A DNA stretch of 33,682 nucleotides from a virus, in IMG/VR virus record IMGVR_UViG_3300044972_000204, positions 1 through 33,682 of that record. One strand, given 5' to 3'. The notes under the pieces were generated by a model. That model was given only the letters and a program-made list of their open reading frames with translations. It had not been told where the DNA came from and did no database searches. The position numbers and the translations under genes are program-made. Shown piece after piece: positions 25,867 through 33,682 of this stretch (positions are counted from its first letter, which is position 1; every line of letters starts with the position of its first letter).

Positions 25867-27545
25867 CACTCACGTCTCTCTGACAGGTTGTATTGACCAA
25901 TCATGCTTGGCACAGTTACAGCACCAAGAGGTGTTGCTTGTTGAGAAAGCAATCCACCCATTCGCTTTGCCAACTCTGGTCGTTGACGTAACAACATATC
26001 AATTGCCATTTGTCCACCAGGACTGTAAGCGGGAGGAACAGTCATTGCTAAAGGAATACCCACCTGAGGTTGAGATAACAAACCCAAACCACCAACAGTA
26101 GAAGCCGCAATACGACCTTCTAAAGTCGATCTTGCTGTGTCTCCCAGTACTTGAACTGCCGCATCAGAGATTTCTTGTCCCTTTGCACGACCCTTTGCAA
26201 ACGAAGATTTACGTCTTGTTTGGTCTTGTTGTCGGACAGCAGTAGAGAATTGTTTTGGTGTAAACACACCATTGTCAGCACCAGAGTTAGCGGCTGCTAC
26301 ATTGATGACAGACAAATCGCTGTAAGCACTATCAATCCTACGCAACTTGGATGTTTGTTTAGGATTCTGGAAGTACAACTCTTTCTTGATAGCGCCAAGA
26401 ACATCGGTTAAAGCCTCTCCAATCTCACGCTCAGATGCAGTAGCACTATTGGCATAGTTACTTGCTTTTTTGCGCAAATCGGACTCAATACCTTTGTATG
26501 TTTGTCCATCAATCTTTTGACCTGCAAACTTACCAAACACCACATCATTCAATGTTTCGGTAATCTGTTGTCTTTGGTTGGAATCTAAACTCTTAGCTTT
26601 AGACAAAGCACCAAGGATATTGCTTGTTGTTGCAAAGTCTAAGTCAAATGACATTTTTGACAAAACATCATCGTACTTTTTGGATACTTCATCAGAAGCG
26701 TATGCAATGGCATCACGACCAACAACATCAGCAGGCAACTTGTCATCAACCTTTTGAAGAGCCTTATTGATTACACCTTTGTTAAAGTCAAACAAGACTC
26801 GTTGTCTAGCGTTTTCAATGCTTGATCCAATTAAAGGCAGATTCTGAGCGAACTCTTCGATAGTTTTAAACTGTCCACCAAGGGTTTGACCAGTCGTAGG
26901 AGTGATTCCAAGGTCACGCATGGTTTGTTCTGCTTTAGAAACCAAAGGATTTAAAGCACGAGAAACACCCTTAACAACCTTCTCTCCAATAGGAGCAGTT
27001 ACAGCGCCAAAACCAGTTTGCTCTAGCTTTTGTTCGGCAAAGTTATCACCTTGAACAACAGGTTGCATAGCGCCACTCACAGCGCCAGCAGTAACTGTTT
27101 GACCTAATGCGCCAACACCTGCCGCTTTAGCAAGTTGAGCCGCACGAGCAGCGGGAACAATACTAGCGGGGTTAACAATGTTTCCACCTAAACGAGGAAA
27201 ATCAAAACCTGTTTCACCTTGCTTCTCACGCTGTGCTTGATAGGCTTTCTCTTCAGATTGCACCATTTGGTTAACACGCTGAGCTTCTCTTGTAAGAAGT
27301 TCACTCAATGAATTAGGCTTTGTTCCACCCAAACTTGTTGCGTAAGCCAATGCGCGAGGAAGCATTTGTGCGCCTGCGCTGATAGGGTCTTTCAAACCCA
27401 TCATAAAGCCTGAAGTTGGTGCTTCAACAGGGGCTTCTTTAGGTGTTGGCTCTAAAGAACTCTTGATTCTGGAAAGAGCTTGGTCTTCAGTTAATCCATC
27501 TGGCAACTCATAAGAAACACCTTTGTATTCATAAATGGTAGCCAT
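25866..27545 (-). CDS. Large internal virion (DNA ejection) protein C, putative
   Basis: A 559-residue helical protein. It starts with a small beta unit (MATIYEYKGVSYELPDGLTE) similar to short phage/adhesin-type motifs, then long Ala-rich helices (AAQLAKAAGVGALGQTVTAG) and coiled segments to the end (MLLRQRPELAKRMGGLLSQQ). Podovirus ejection proteins (functional analogues of T7 gp14-16 or P22 gp7/16/20) are large, low-complexity, helical and encoded in a group of three, as here after the fibre. Sequence families differ widely. A role in DNA delivery is inferred from order and composition. Confidence 0.6.
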   Translation of the reverse strand: MATIYEYKGVSYELPDGLTEDQALSRIKSSLEPTPKEAPVEAPTSGFMMGLKDPISAGAQMLPRALAYATSLGGTKPNSLSELLTREAQRVNQMVQSEEKAYQAQREKQGETGFDFPRLGGNIVNPASIVPAARAAQLAKAAGVGALGQTVTAGAVSGAMQPVVQGDNFAEQKLEQTGFGAVTAPIGEKVVKGVSRALNPLVSKAEQTMRDLGITPTTGQTLGGQFKTIEEFAQNLPLIGSSIENARQRVLFDFNKGVINKALQKVDDKLPADVVGRDAIAYASDEVSKKYDDVLSKMSFDLDFATTSNILGALSKAKSLDSNQRQQITETLNDVVFGKFAGQKIDGQTYKGIESDLRKKASNYANSATASEREIGEALTDVLGAIKKELYFQNPKQTSKLRRIDSAYSDLSVINVAAANSGADNGVFTPKQFSTAVRQQDQTRRKSSFAKGRAKGQEISDAAVQVLGDTARSTLEGRIAASTVGGLGLLSQPQVGIPLAMTVPPAYSPGGQMAIDMLLRQRPELAKRMGGLLSQQATPLGAVTVPSMIGQYNLSERRE

Positions 27546-27547
27546 GA

Positions 27548-28744
27548 TTATTTATCCTTTAGCTTAATTGGATTTTGAGGTGAACCAAGAGGTGCGTTCA
27601 TTGGTGTAACTGGTAAAGGCTCGCCCTTACCGCTAGTAGACACTTGTTTTTGCAGTCGCTCAATGTTGTTACGAGTTTTCTTTTCAGCACTTTCCAAAAC
27701 ACGCAACATTGCTTTTGGCTCCATACGAAGTTCACCAGCAACAACCTTTTGCAAGTATTTCAACTCTTCATTGGAGTCATTGCCACCAAATTGTTGCAAT
27801 CTTGGAATAACAATTTCACCAATATTTGACATGAATACTTCAGTATTTTCAACCTTTTGTGGGCTACCAATACCTGCAAACTTAGCCGCAAACTGTCTTT
27901 CAGGGCCATAAGCACCCGCATAGATGCCTTGGTTGACCAGTTTGATAGCGTCATCAAATGCTGTCTTCAGAGAGAACTGTTGTTCAATATTGGCTACGTT
28001 TGTGCCAATAATCTCTCCAGCCTTCTTAGATGCCGCACCTGTATCAACATTGATGCCGCCAATAGTGACATTGCCAGTTCCTTTAGCCGCACCTTTGAGC
28101 TTTTCATTCGCATATTCAAGCATACGCTTTTGGAATGGCTCAGTACCTGGTGTAAGTCCAGCGTCAACTAAAGTTTGACCAAATGCAGATAACTTCTCTT
28201 TTTGATCTTTAGAAATCTGACCTGTGAGAGATGCGGCATAAGCTGTGTTGTACTCAGGTGAACCTTCTGGGCCTGACAACAAAGCAACTTCTTTAGCCAA
28301 TTGAACTTCTTTGGGAGAGGCTTGTACTTTTTCACGAGTAGCTTGCGCAATTGAGGCAAATGCCGCTGCTTTTCTCTGTTGTGTTTGAGCCATCTCACTC
28401 TGTGCTTGACGAGCATACTGAGCCAATGCCATAGCACCTTGTTGGTCGCCTGCTTGTGCCAACATCTGAGCGCCTTGTAGGATTGACTCAGGGTTGCTTT
28501 GATCTATCTGTTGAGCAATAGTGTTTCTAGCACTAACTAAACGCAACTGAGGGTCTTCTACACCCATAGCACCACCAATGGCAGTACCAAGTCCTCTAGC
28601 GCCTGCATAGGTCAATGCCGCACCACGAGCCGCAGGGTCTAGTTGAGCAAGAGCAATGCCTTCGTTTAAAGCACCAACACGCTGTTGCTCACCATACATT
28701 TGTGGGTTTAATCCAAATAGACCCGCTACGATATTGTCTGCCAT
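27548..28744 (-). CDS. Internal virion protein B, putative (398 aa)
   Basis: MADNIVAGLFGLNPQMYGEQ, then ALNEGIALAQLDPAARGAAL, TYAGARGLGTAIGGAMGVED. Ala/Gln-rich helices follow; the Cys is absent. The start G-L-F-G-x-x-P-x-x-[YV]-x-x-x-[QR] and Asp-Pro-x-A-R-G-x-x-x-Y-x-A-G are recalled from virion proteins in freshwater and marine podoviruses. It is probably packaged in the capsid and ejected. It starts nine bases after the 645-residue gene. Confidence 0.65.
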   Translation of the reverse strand: MADNIVAGLFGLNPQMYGEQQRVGALNEGIALAQLDPAARGAALTYAGARGLGTAIGGAMGVEDPQLRLVSARNTIAQQIDQSNPESILQGAQMLAQAGDQQGAMALAQYARQAQSEMAQTQQRKAAAFASIAQATREKVQASPKEVQLAKEVALLSGPEGSPEYNTAYAASLTGQISKDQKEKLSAFGQTLVDAGLTPGTEPFQKRMLEYANEKLKGAAKGTGNVTIGGINVDTGAASKKAGEIIGTNVANIEQQFSLKTAFDDAIKLVNQGIYAGAYGPERQFAAKFAGIGSPQKVENTEVFMSNIGEIVIPRLQQFGGNDSNEELKYLQKVVAGELRMEPKAMLRVLESAEKKTRNNIERLQKQVSTSGKGEPLPVTPMNAPLGSPQNPIKLKDK

Positions 28745-28753
28745 GATGAATCC

Positions 28754-30691
28754 TTACAAGAATAATCCGAGGTCTTGATTGCCATAAGCCACACCTGTAC
28801 CAAAACCAGATGAACCTAATGCAGTATTACTTAATCCTGCTTGCAACCCAGATAAACCACCACTTATTAAGCCACCTGCAGCCTGACCAAACGCATTAGA
28901 AGAGCCTAAACCACTTAGCAATGTTGCATAAGGGTTTGTAGTAGCGGCTTGACCTGTAGCCAAACGAGTACTGAACTCAGCACCTGATAAGCCTAAACGA
29001 CCCATGTTTGCACCTGCTTGAGCCGCTTGTTGACCAAGAGCCGTACCCATTGTCAATGGTTGTTGTGCCGCAGTCTCCAAGGCTTGAACTTGTCCCAAAG
29101 CAGTCGTATAAGGAGCGTATGCGGCTTGCTGACCTGCATAATAGTTGCCCATAGTCTGCGCACCAGTACCCAATAGTCCCGCACCGAATGCAACTTGTTG
29201 TTGACCTGCTTGTTGAGCTTGTGCCGCCAATTGAGCCTCTTGTTGCGCACGAGCGTTATACAGAGCCTGTAATTCAGGAGTTGTAGCGCCCAAAGTACCA
29301 CCTTGAGCAACAGAAAGACCGCCACGACCTTGTTGTTGCAGTCTGTTTTGCAGATTAGCCAATTCCAACTCACGACCAGGTTGCAACAAAGCCATCTGTT
29401 GATTCAGATAGTTCTGAGCAACTTCTTGTGGAGATTGAGCCAAGTACTGATTACCAAGGCTAAACAAACTCTGAGCGCCTGTCTGCAAAGGAGCAAACTG
29501 TTGTTGTGCTTGTTCTGCCTGAGTGATTCCTTGACCTGCCAAAGCCACAAATCGGTCTTGAGCCGCTTTAGCTTCAGGACTTAATGTGTAACCTGCGCTT
29601 GTCAATTGACCAGTTGTAGGATCGACTTGGAACTGTGAAGTACCAAAACGAGTGGTCATTCCAATAGGACGGAATTGAGCCGCAGTCTTAGCAGCAGCAG
29701 TTTCAGCATCAATCATTGCTTGCGCACGTTGAGCCGCTTCACGAGATGTTTGTTGTTGGAGAAGACCCGCCCCTGTTGTCAAACCAGAAGTAAGCAAGTT
29801 TCCAATGTTTGTTGGTGTCAAAGCACTTGTTAAAGCCCCTGTAACAGCGGGTACTGCCGCTTTTACCAATGGACTAAGGGCAGAGGTTGCCGCAGGCGTT
29901 AAAGCTCCTGTAGCGGCTGTAGTCAAAGCACCTGTGGCAGTAGGAGTCAATGCACCTGTAGCCGCAGTAGTAACTGGAGTACCTGCGCTAGTCAACAAAC
30001 CAGTAGCACCTGCACCACCAGTCAAAGCGTTTGCACCGCTACCACCAGTCAAACTGGTAATAGTAGGTATAGCCGCACCAGTAGCCAAAGCATTTGCAAG
30101 GCTAGTAGCACCCGCAGTACCACCCGCCCCACCAAGAGCTAAATCTAGCTGAGCAAGTTCAGCCGCTGTTAAACCAGTAGTACCAACAGTAGCCGCTGTA
30201 CCACCTAATGCACCACCAGTTCCCAATAAACCACCAGCAGCCGCACCACCTAAAGCGGCTAGTACTACAGGGTCTTTAAAAGCATCTGCCAAGCCACCAA
30301 AGAATGATTGATCTTCTTTAGTTTTTATCGTGTTTACAAACTCGCCAGTAGGACTTAAAACTTGAACGTCTGAACCAACAGGGGCTTTGTAGTTAACATC
30401 GCCTGTAGTTTTTTCAAGATAAATGTTCTCAAGACCACCAATCTGCTGATCCATGCCAGAACCAGTAGTTTGATACTGAGGTGTAACACGAGTATCTCCA
30501 AGAGTAACTGACATACCCTCTGGGATTGTTGCTGCCACCCTAGATACAACCTCACCCTCTGGTAAACCAACAGCTTGAGCCATTTGGGTAGGAGAAATAC
30601 CATATTGCTCCATAGCCGCGACTATCTGAGCATCGCTCATGCCTGGATTAGCAAGCAAGAAATCTATAATTTGTTGACTGGTCACGGCCAT
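28754..30691 (-). CDS. Internal virion protein A, putative, Ala/Gly/Thr/Gln-rich (645 aa)
   Basis: MAVTSQQIIDFLLANPGMSD, AQIVAAMEQYGISPTQMAQA give a UBA-like helical start (residues 1-45). A Gly/Ala-rich hydrophobic centre follows (ALGGAAAGGLLGTGGALGGT), then short repeats TGALTPTATGALTTAATGAL (residues about 240-270), and then long Gln/Ala coiled segments (ARAQQEAQLAAQAQQAGQQQ). Such membrane-prone and coiled regions are usual in podovirus ejection proteins. It is the first of three such genes after the fibre. GGAG lies in the end of the previous gene before the ATG. Confidence 0.65.
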   Translation of the reverse strand: MAVTSQQIIDFLLANPGMSDAQIVAAMEQYGISPTQMAQAVGLPEGEVVSRVAATIPEGMSVTLGDTRVTPQYQTTGSGMDQQIGGLENIYLEKTTGDVNYKAPVGSDVQVLSPTGEFVNTIKTKEDQSFFGGLADAFKDPVVLAALGGAAAGGLLGTGGALGGTAATVGTTGLTAAELAQLDLALGGAGGTAGATSLANALATGAAIPTITSLTGGSGANALTGGAGATGLLTSAGTPVTTAATGALTPTATGALTTAATGALTPAATSALSPLVKAAVPAVTGALTSALTPTNIGNLLTSGLTTGAGLLQQQTSREAAQRAQAMIDAETAAAKTAAQFRPIGMTTRFGTSQFQVDPTTGQLTSAGYTLSPEAKAAQDRFVALAGQGITQAEQAQQQFAPLQTGAQSLFSLGNQYLAQSPQEVAQNYLNQQMALLQPGRELELANLQNRLQQQGRGGLSVAQGGTLGATTPELQALYNARAQQEAQLAAQAQQAGQQQVAFGAGLLGTGAQTMGNYYAGQQAAYAPYTTALGQVQALETAAQQPLTMGTALGQQAAQAGANMGRLGLSGAEFSTRLATGQAATTNPYATLLSGLGSSNAFGQAAGGLISGGLSGLQAGLSNTALGSSGFGTGVAYGNQDLGLFL

Positions 30692-30697
30692 GATTGT

Positions 30698-30835
30698 TTA
30701 CTCCGAAGTAGGAACTTGCGCTTCAGCCTGTTCTTTAATTTTAACGATTAAAGGCCAGCATCCGCTAGAGGAAGGAAGGTTTCCCAAAGCCTGCAAGATA
30801 AAGTTAATTTCGTTTGCGTCTAATTCTAATTTCAT
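30698..30835 (-). CDS. Small phage protein (45 aa), unknown
   Basis: MKLELDANEINFILQALGNL, PSSSGCWPLIVKIKEQAEAQ, VPTSE. The form MKL-x-L-x-x-x-E-[IL]-x-x-[IV]-L-x-x-L and a helical end LIxKIxxQAxAQ recur in phage genomes, often beside tail-fibre genes, as I recall. Function unknown. ATGA overlap at 30832-30835. Confidence 0.6.
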   Translation of the reverse strand: MKLELDANEINFILQALGNLPSSSGCWPLIVKIKEQAEAQVPTSE

Positions 30836-31131
30836 ACTTGTCCCCAAGGTGTGCCAGTAGCTGTTACAGGATTCTTCTGCAAAGCAATATTAGCTGCAAG
30901 AGCCGCTTCTGTACTAGCTTTATCAACACCATTAGCCCACACCCATCCAAGCACAGTTTCTTGTGTTAGGTCTGCATAGGCAATCGTTGGTGTGCCATCA
31001 GCCCATGAGCAGGTTGAATAGATAGAGGCTGTGTAGTCTCCATCTACTGCTGTGGCTTGCCAATGTGCAGTTGTTACAAAGCCGTTTGAGGTTTCACGCT
31101 CAAGTGTTGAGATAGTCCAAGTCGTAGTCAT
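30832..31131 (-). CDS. Conserved small phage protein near tail fibre (DUF7936-like, 99 aa)
   Basis: MTTTWTISTLERETSNGFVT, TAHWQATAVDGDYTASIYST, CSWADGTPTIAYADLTQETV, LGWVWANG. The pattern W-x-I-x-x-[LM]-x-R-x-x-x-[DN]-G-[FG]-V-x-x-[AV]-H-W-x-x-[TK]-A-V-D-G is recalled from many tailed-phage proteins (DUF7936, from memory). It is beta-rich, probably a virion or fibre-related protein. ATGA overlaps at both ends place it in the tail-fibre operon. Confidence 0.7.
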   Translation of the reverse strand: MTTTWTISTLERETSNGFVTTAHWQATAVDGDYTASIYSTCSWADGTPTIAYADLTQETVLGWVWANGVDKASTEAALAANIALQKNPVTATGTPWGQV

Positions 31132-31301
31132 ACTGTTTCCTTTAAATTTGATTGCTGTTGTTTATAGTGAAAAAAACAATCTTTAATTTTGTTTTGCCAA
31201 CATGGGCATGGGTCTTGATATTGGCACTCTTTGTTATTGCACCATACACCTGTAGGTGATGAACCCATTGTTTCTTGTTTGCACTCAGGACAAGTAGTCA
31301 T
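31128..31301 (-). CDS. Cysteine-rich small protein after tail fibre (57 aa)
   Basis: MTTCPECKQETMGSSPTGVW, CNNKECQYQDPCPCWQNKIK, DCFFHYKQQQ. Seven cysteines, with C4-P-E-C7 and C21...C26 as probable zinc ligands, suggest a zinc-ribbon. AAAGGA precedes the ATG, and it starts 16 bases after the fibre stop. The stop forms ATGA with the next gene. Function unknown; not a known fibre chaperone type. Confidence 0.6.
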   Translation of the reverse strand: MTTCPECKQETMGSSPTGVWCNNKECQYQDPCPCWQNKIKDCFFHYKQQQSNLKETV

Positions 31302-31317
31302 GTCAGTCCTTTAGAGA

Positions 31318-33682
31318 TTAAGGGTGTGATGCTTTGTAGGCATCGAATTCTGCTTTGAGTTCTTGAATAGCCGCAGTCAATGTAGCCACCAAGAATGATG
31401 TGTCAATGCCTTGGTACTTAGGGTTGCCATTTTCATCCACAGCATCTTTTTCACCAACAACAGCATCAGGTACAACAGATTGCAATTCGTGAGCAATAAA
31501 ACCTTGACCCGATGAACCATTACTTTTCCATGTGTATGTGCATGGTTTAAGTTGGGCAACAGTAGTCAAAGCACTCGTCATTGGTGCAATGTTTTCTTTT
31601 AAACGATAGTCTGAAGAAGTTGCATAAGTAGTTGATGTATCGTTATGTGTAATTCTTCCAACAACACTACCAGCAGAATTTATAATACCCAAAACATAGT
31701 GTGTAGACGCAGAAGCAGTTTGTGATTTTGTAACAATGGTTGAGTAGCTTAAATCTTCGTTACTAAAATTTACAGCTTCACCAGAAGTTTGATAAACCCT
31801 AAATTTTTCAGTTCCAGAAAGACTCGTAGTCCCCACCAGCAAGTTACCGCTAGAGTCTATTCTGGCTCGTTCTGTGTTACCACCAGAAGCAAATTTAATA
31901 ATTCCACTTGCGCCATCAGCCATCAAAGTAATGCTGCGATTACTAGGCGTATAAATACACATGTCACCAACAGAAATAGCACCATAAGTTGAATCGTAAT
32001 ATCCAAGAACTGAGTTAACTGCGGATGTAGTGGTGTTGGTAAAATTTAAAGCAACAGTACCTGACGCGCCAACATTTAATCTGCCAGTTCCACCAGTTAA
32101 TCCAACTTGCAAATTCCCACTTGCATCCAGAGTCATCGCCTGAGTAAAGGAGATAGCGTCACCTGCTGTGCCTGATGCGGCTGTACGCCAAACGTGTTGT
32201 CCGTTTAGTTGGTAATACTGAGTTGCATAATCACTTGCAATGTATTTGTCGCCAGTATCTGAGTACCAATTACTTCCGAATGCTGTAAATGCACCACTTC
32301 CATAAACAGATGTTCTTCCCACTTGAAAAGTAGGATTGCCCCAAGCACTCGGAGTAACTCCCAAGCCTAGATTGCCTCCGTTTTTGTTGATTACTAAATC
32401 AGTCCATGCAACAGCGGGATTGATAGAGCCAATATGACCAACATTGTTGGTTGTGTCGTATCCAATGACAACGCCTTTGGTAGAGTTGTTACTGAAACGA
32501 GCCGCATAAGTTCCTTCATCACCAACAGTTAATGCTCCGCCTTTAACATCTAGCTTTACAGCAGGACTACTTGTACCAATACCCAACCCTGTTGAGGTGA
32601 GACGCATTTGTTCGGTATCATTCACAGTAACAACCAATGAGTGATTGCTTCTTGAACCCATGTAAACCAAACCATTGGTGTTGCTTGCAATAGTCTGAGC
32701 AATAACTCCTGTGCCTGTAACAAGGCTAATAGCATTGCCACCAGAGTTAGCAAGTTCTAAAGACCTAAATCCACTAAAACCACTTAGCGTATTTGTGCCA
32801 ACACCTAAACTTGTGCCATCAAAGTAAAGCGCAGACCCAGTAGCCAATGCACTAGAACTAGATGCGTAAACCACACCGCCTGATGTGAATGATGTTAGAT
32901 TTGTACCGCCATTGGCAGTAGGAAGTGTTCCTGTCACACCAGTTGTCAAAGGCAAACCAGTTGCATTAGTCAATGTTGCGCTTGTTGGAGTTCCCAATAC
33001 TGGTGTTACCAATGTCGGAGAAGTCGCAAAAACAGCAGAGCCTGTTCCTGTTTCATCAGTTAATGCAGAACGCAGATTAGCTGAACTAGGAGTGGCTAGA
33101 AAGGTTGCTACACCAGTACCTAGACCTGATACACCTGTAGAGATAGGAAGACCTGTAGCGTTTGTTAGAGTCGCAGCAGAAGGTGTACCCAAATCAGGAG
33201 TAACCAAAGCAGGAGAGGTAGCAAATACTGCTGATCCAGTTCCTGTCTCGTCTGTCAAAGCAGAGCGAAGGTTTGCACTAGATGGAGTACCTAAGAAGGT
33301 TGCTACGCCTGTTCCAAGACCAGAAACTCCTGTGCTGATAGGCAAGCCAGTCGCATTGGTCAAAGTTGCGCTAGAGGGCGTTCCAAGGGCAGGAGTAACC
33401 AAGGTTGGGCTATTAGCAAACACCAAAGCACCTGAACCTGTTTCATCACTAACAGCAGAAGCCAAGTTAGCAGATGAAGGTGTAGCCAAAAAAGTAGCAA
33501 CACCAGTACCCAAACCACTCACACCAGTAGAGATCGGCAAACCAGTTAGATTAGTTGCCACACCAGAAGCAGGAGTCCCCAATGCGGGAGTCACCAATGT
33601 AGGACTGTTTGACAGAACAACAGAACCTGTACCAGTAGATGAAGTTACACCAGTACCACCATTGGCTACAGGAAGAGTACCT
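31318..33682 (-). CDS. Tail fibre/spike, main part, with C-terminal S74 chaperone domain
   Basis: Continues, across the contig ends, the gene that begins at 483. Without the duplicated 142 bases it adds 740 residues, about 901 in all. It has at least three 65-residue repeats (VTPALGTP...ETGTGSAVFATSPTL), then a beta-helical or jelly-roll shaft, and ends with TSSDYRLKENI (about 100 residues from the end) and a helical C-terminus. SDYRLKENI is the hallmark of the peptidase S74 intramolecular chaperone, which folds the trimer and then cleaves itself at the Ser-Asp site. The fibre binds host surface structures. The frame is open to base 33682. Confidence 0.9.
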   Translation of the reverse strand, partial: GTLPVANGGTGVTSSTGTGSVVLSNSPTLVTPALGTPASGVATNLTGLPISTGVSGLGTGVATFLATPSSANLASAVSDETGSGALVFANSPTLVTPALGTPSSATLTNATGLPISTGVSGLGTGVATFLGTPSSANLRSALTDETGTGSAVFATSPALVTPDLGTPSAATLTNATGLPISTGVSGLGTGVATFLATPSSANLRSALTDETGTGSAVFATSPTLVTPVLGTPTSATLTNATGLPLTTGVTGTLPTANGGTNLTSFTSGGVVYASSSSALATGSALYFDGTSLGVGTNTLSGFSGFRSLELANSGGNAISLVTGTGVIAQTIASNTNGLVYMGSRSNHSLVVTVNDTEQMRLTSTGLGIGTSSPAVKLDVKGGALTVGDEGTYAARFSNNSTKGVVIGYDTTNNVGHIGSINPAVAWTDLVINKNGGNLGLGVTPSAWGNPTFQVGRTSVYGSGAFTAFGSNWYSDTGDKYIASDYATQYYQLNGQHVWRTAASGTAGDAISFTQAMTLDASGNLQVGLTGGTGRLNVGASGTVALNFTNTTTSAVNSVLGYYDSTYGAISVGDMCIYTPSNRSITLMADGASGIIKFASGGNTERARIDSSGNLLVGTTSLSGTEKFRVYQTSGEAVNFSNEDLSYSTIVTKSQTASASTHYVLGIINSAGSVVGRITHNDTSTTYATSSDYRLKENIAPMTSALTTVAQLKPCTYTWKSNGSSGQGFIAHELQSVVPDAVVGEKDAVDENGNPKYQGIDTSFLVATLTAAIQELKAEFDAYKASHP
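33010..33594 (-). repeat. Three tandem 195-bp repeats in the tail fibre
   Basis: Units at 33400-33594, 33205-33399 and 33010-33204 encode 65-residue repeats that start VTP[AD]LGTP and end SP[TA]L. The second and third differ at only about five residues. A partial fourth unit follows (about 32926-33009), and a partial unit precedes them. Such repeats can change in copy number and can confuse assembly. Confidence 0.9.
33541..33682. repeat. Terminal direct repeat, right copy
   Basis: Matches bases 1-142 with one difference (33667 T, 127 A). See the left copy. It indicates a circular map. Confidence 0.9.

Noticed and set aside
29805-30152. Rightward 115-residue Ala/Val-rich reading frame
   Set aside because: It is the opposite strand of the Ala/Thr-repeat part of the 645-residue virion protein; composition mirrors that gene and no leader is seen.
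1-33682. CRISPR arrays, tRNA genes, insertion sequences, integrase and attachment sites
   Set aside because: None found by reading: no regular spaced repeats, no cloverleaf noticed, no transposase or integrase motifs in any frame.

Overview
The window looks like the complete genome of a short-tailed, double-stranded DNA phage, read as one circularly permuted contig. The first 142 bases recur as the last 142 bases with one mismatch, so the unit genome is probably about 33,540 bp. No integrase, CI-like repressor, DNA polymerase, RNA polymerase or tRNA is visible. A virulent podovirus that borrows the host replisome and RNA polymerase fits best. Moderate AT content, the GH19 endolysin, the Rz/Rz1 pair and many small proteins of types I recall from freshwater phages suggest a Gram-negative, probably freshwater betaproteobacterial host. 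The host is inference only.

Layout on the circle. (1) The late block runs leftward (minus strand) from 10983 to 1 and continues across the contig junction from 33682 to 23063. In transcription order it holds a small putative DNA-binding protein, small and large terminase, portal, scaffold, major capsid protein, a small virion protein between two terminators, four small lysine-rich proteins, tail adaptor and nozzle-like proteins, a tail fibre with an S74 intramolecular chaperone (split by the contig ends), three large alanine/glutamine-rich presumed ejection proteins, a run of tiny membrane proteins, then spanins and endolysin. (2) A short rightward early operon (11117-13450) holds small unknown genes plus a two-domain DnaN-like sliding clamp, and ends at a clear terminator. 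(3) A leftward middle operon (18315-13604) encodes a winged-helix regulator, a lambda-O-like replication initiator, a DNA methyltransferase, RusA, a Ref-like HNH nuclease and several small unknowns. (4) A second rightward operon (18547-23073) carries small unknowns, an HNH-AP2 homing endonuclease, an ERF single-strand annealing protein, an SSB-like protein, a winged-helix protein, a glutaredoxin with a Cys-rich tail and a MazG-like pyrophosphohydrolase.

How it works together. The initiator and clamp probably recruit host replication enzymes. ERF, the SSB-like protein, RusA and the Ref-like nuclease form an annealing-type recombination set. The methyltransferase and MazG-like enzyme would act on the DNA and the nucleotide pool. 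Gene packing is extreme: 25 neighbouring gene pairs share a 4-base ATGA stop/start overlap, which allows many genes too short for usual gene callers to be placed. The two divergent intergenic regions (10984-11116 and 18316-18546) share a 15-bp motif, AGGGTTTRTCCCTAT, and the rightward genes share a leader AATAGGNGT before their start codons. Both look like phage-specific control signals.
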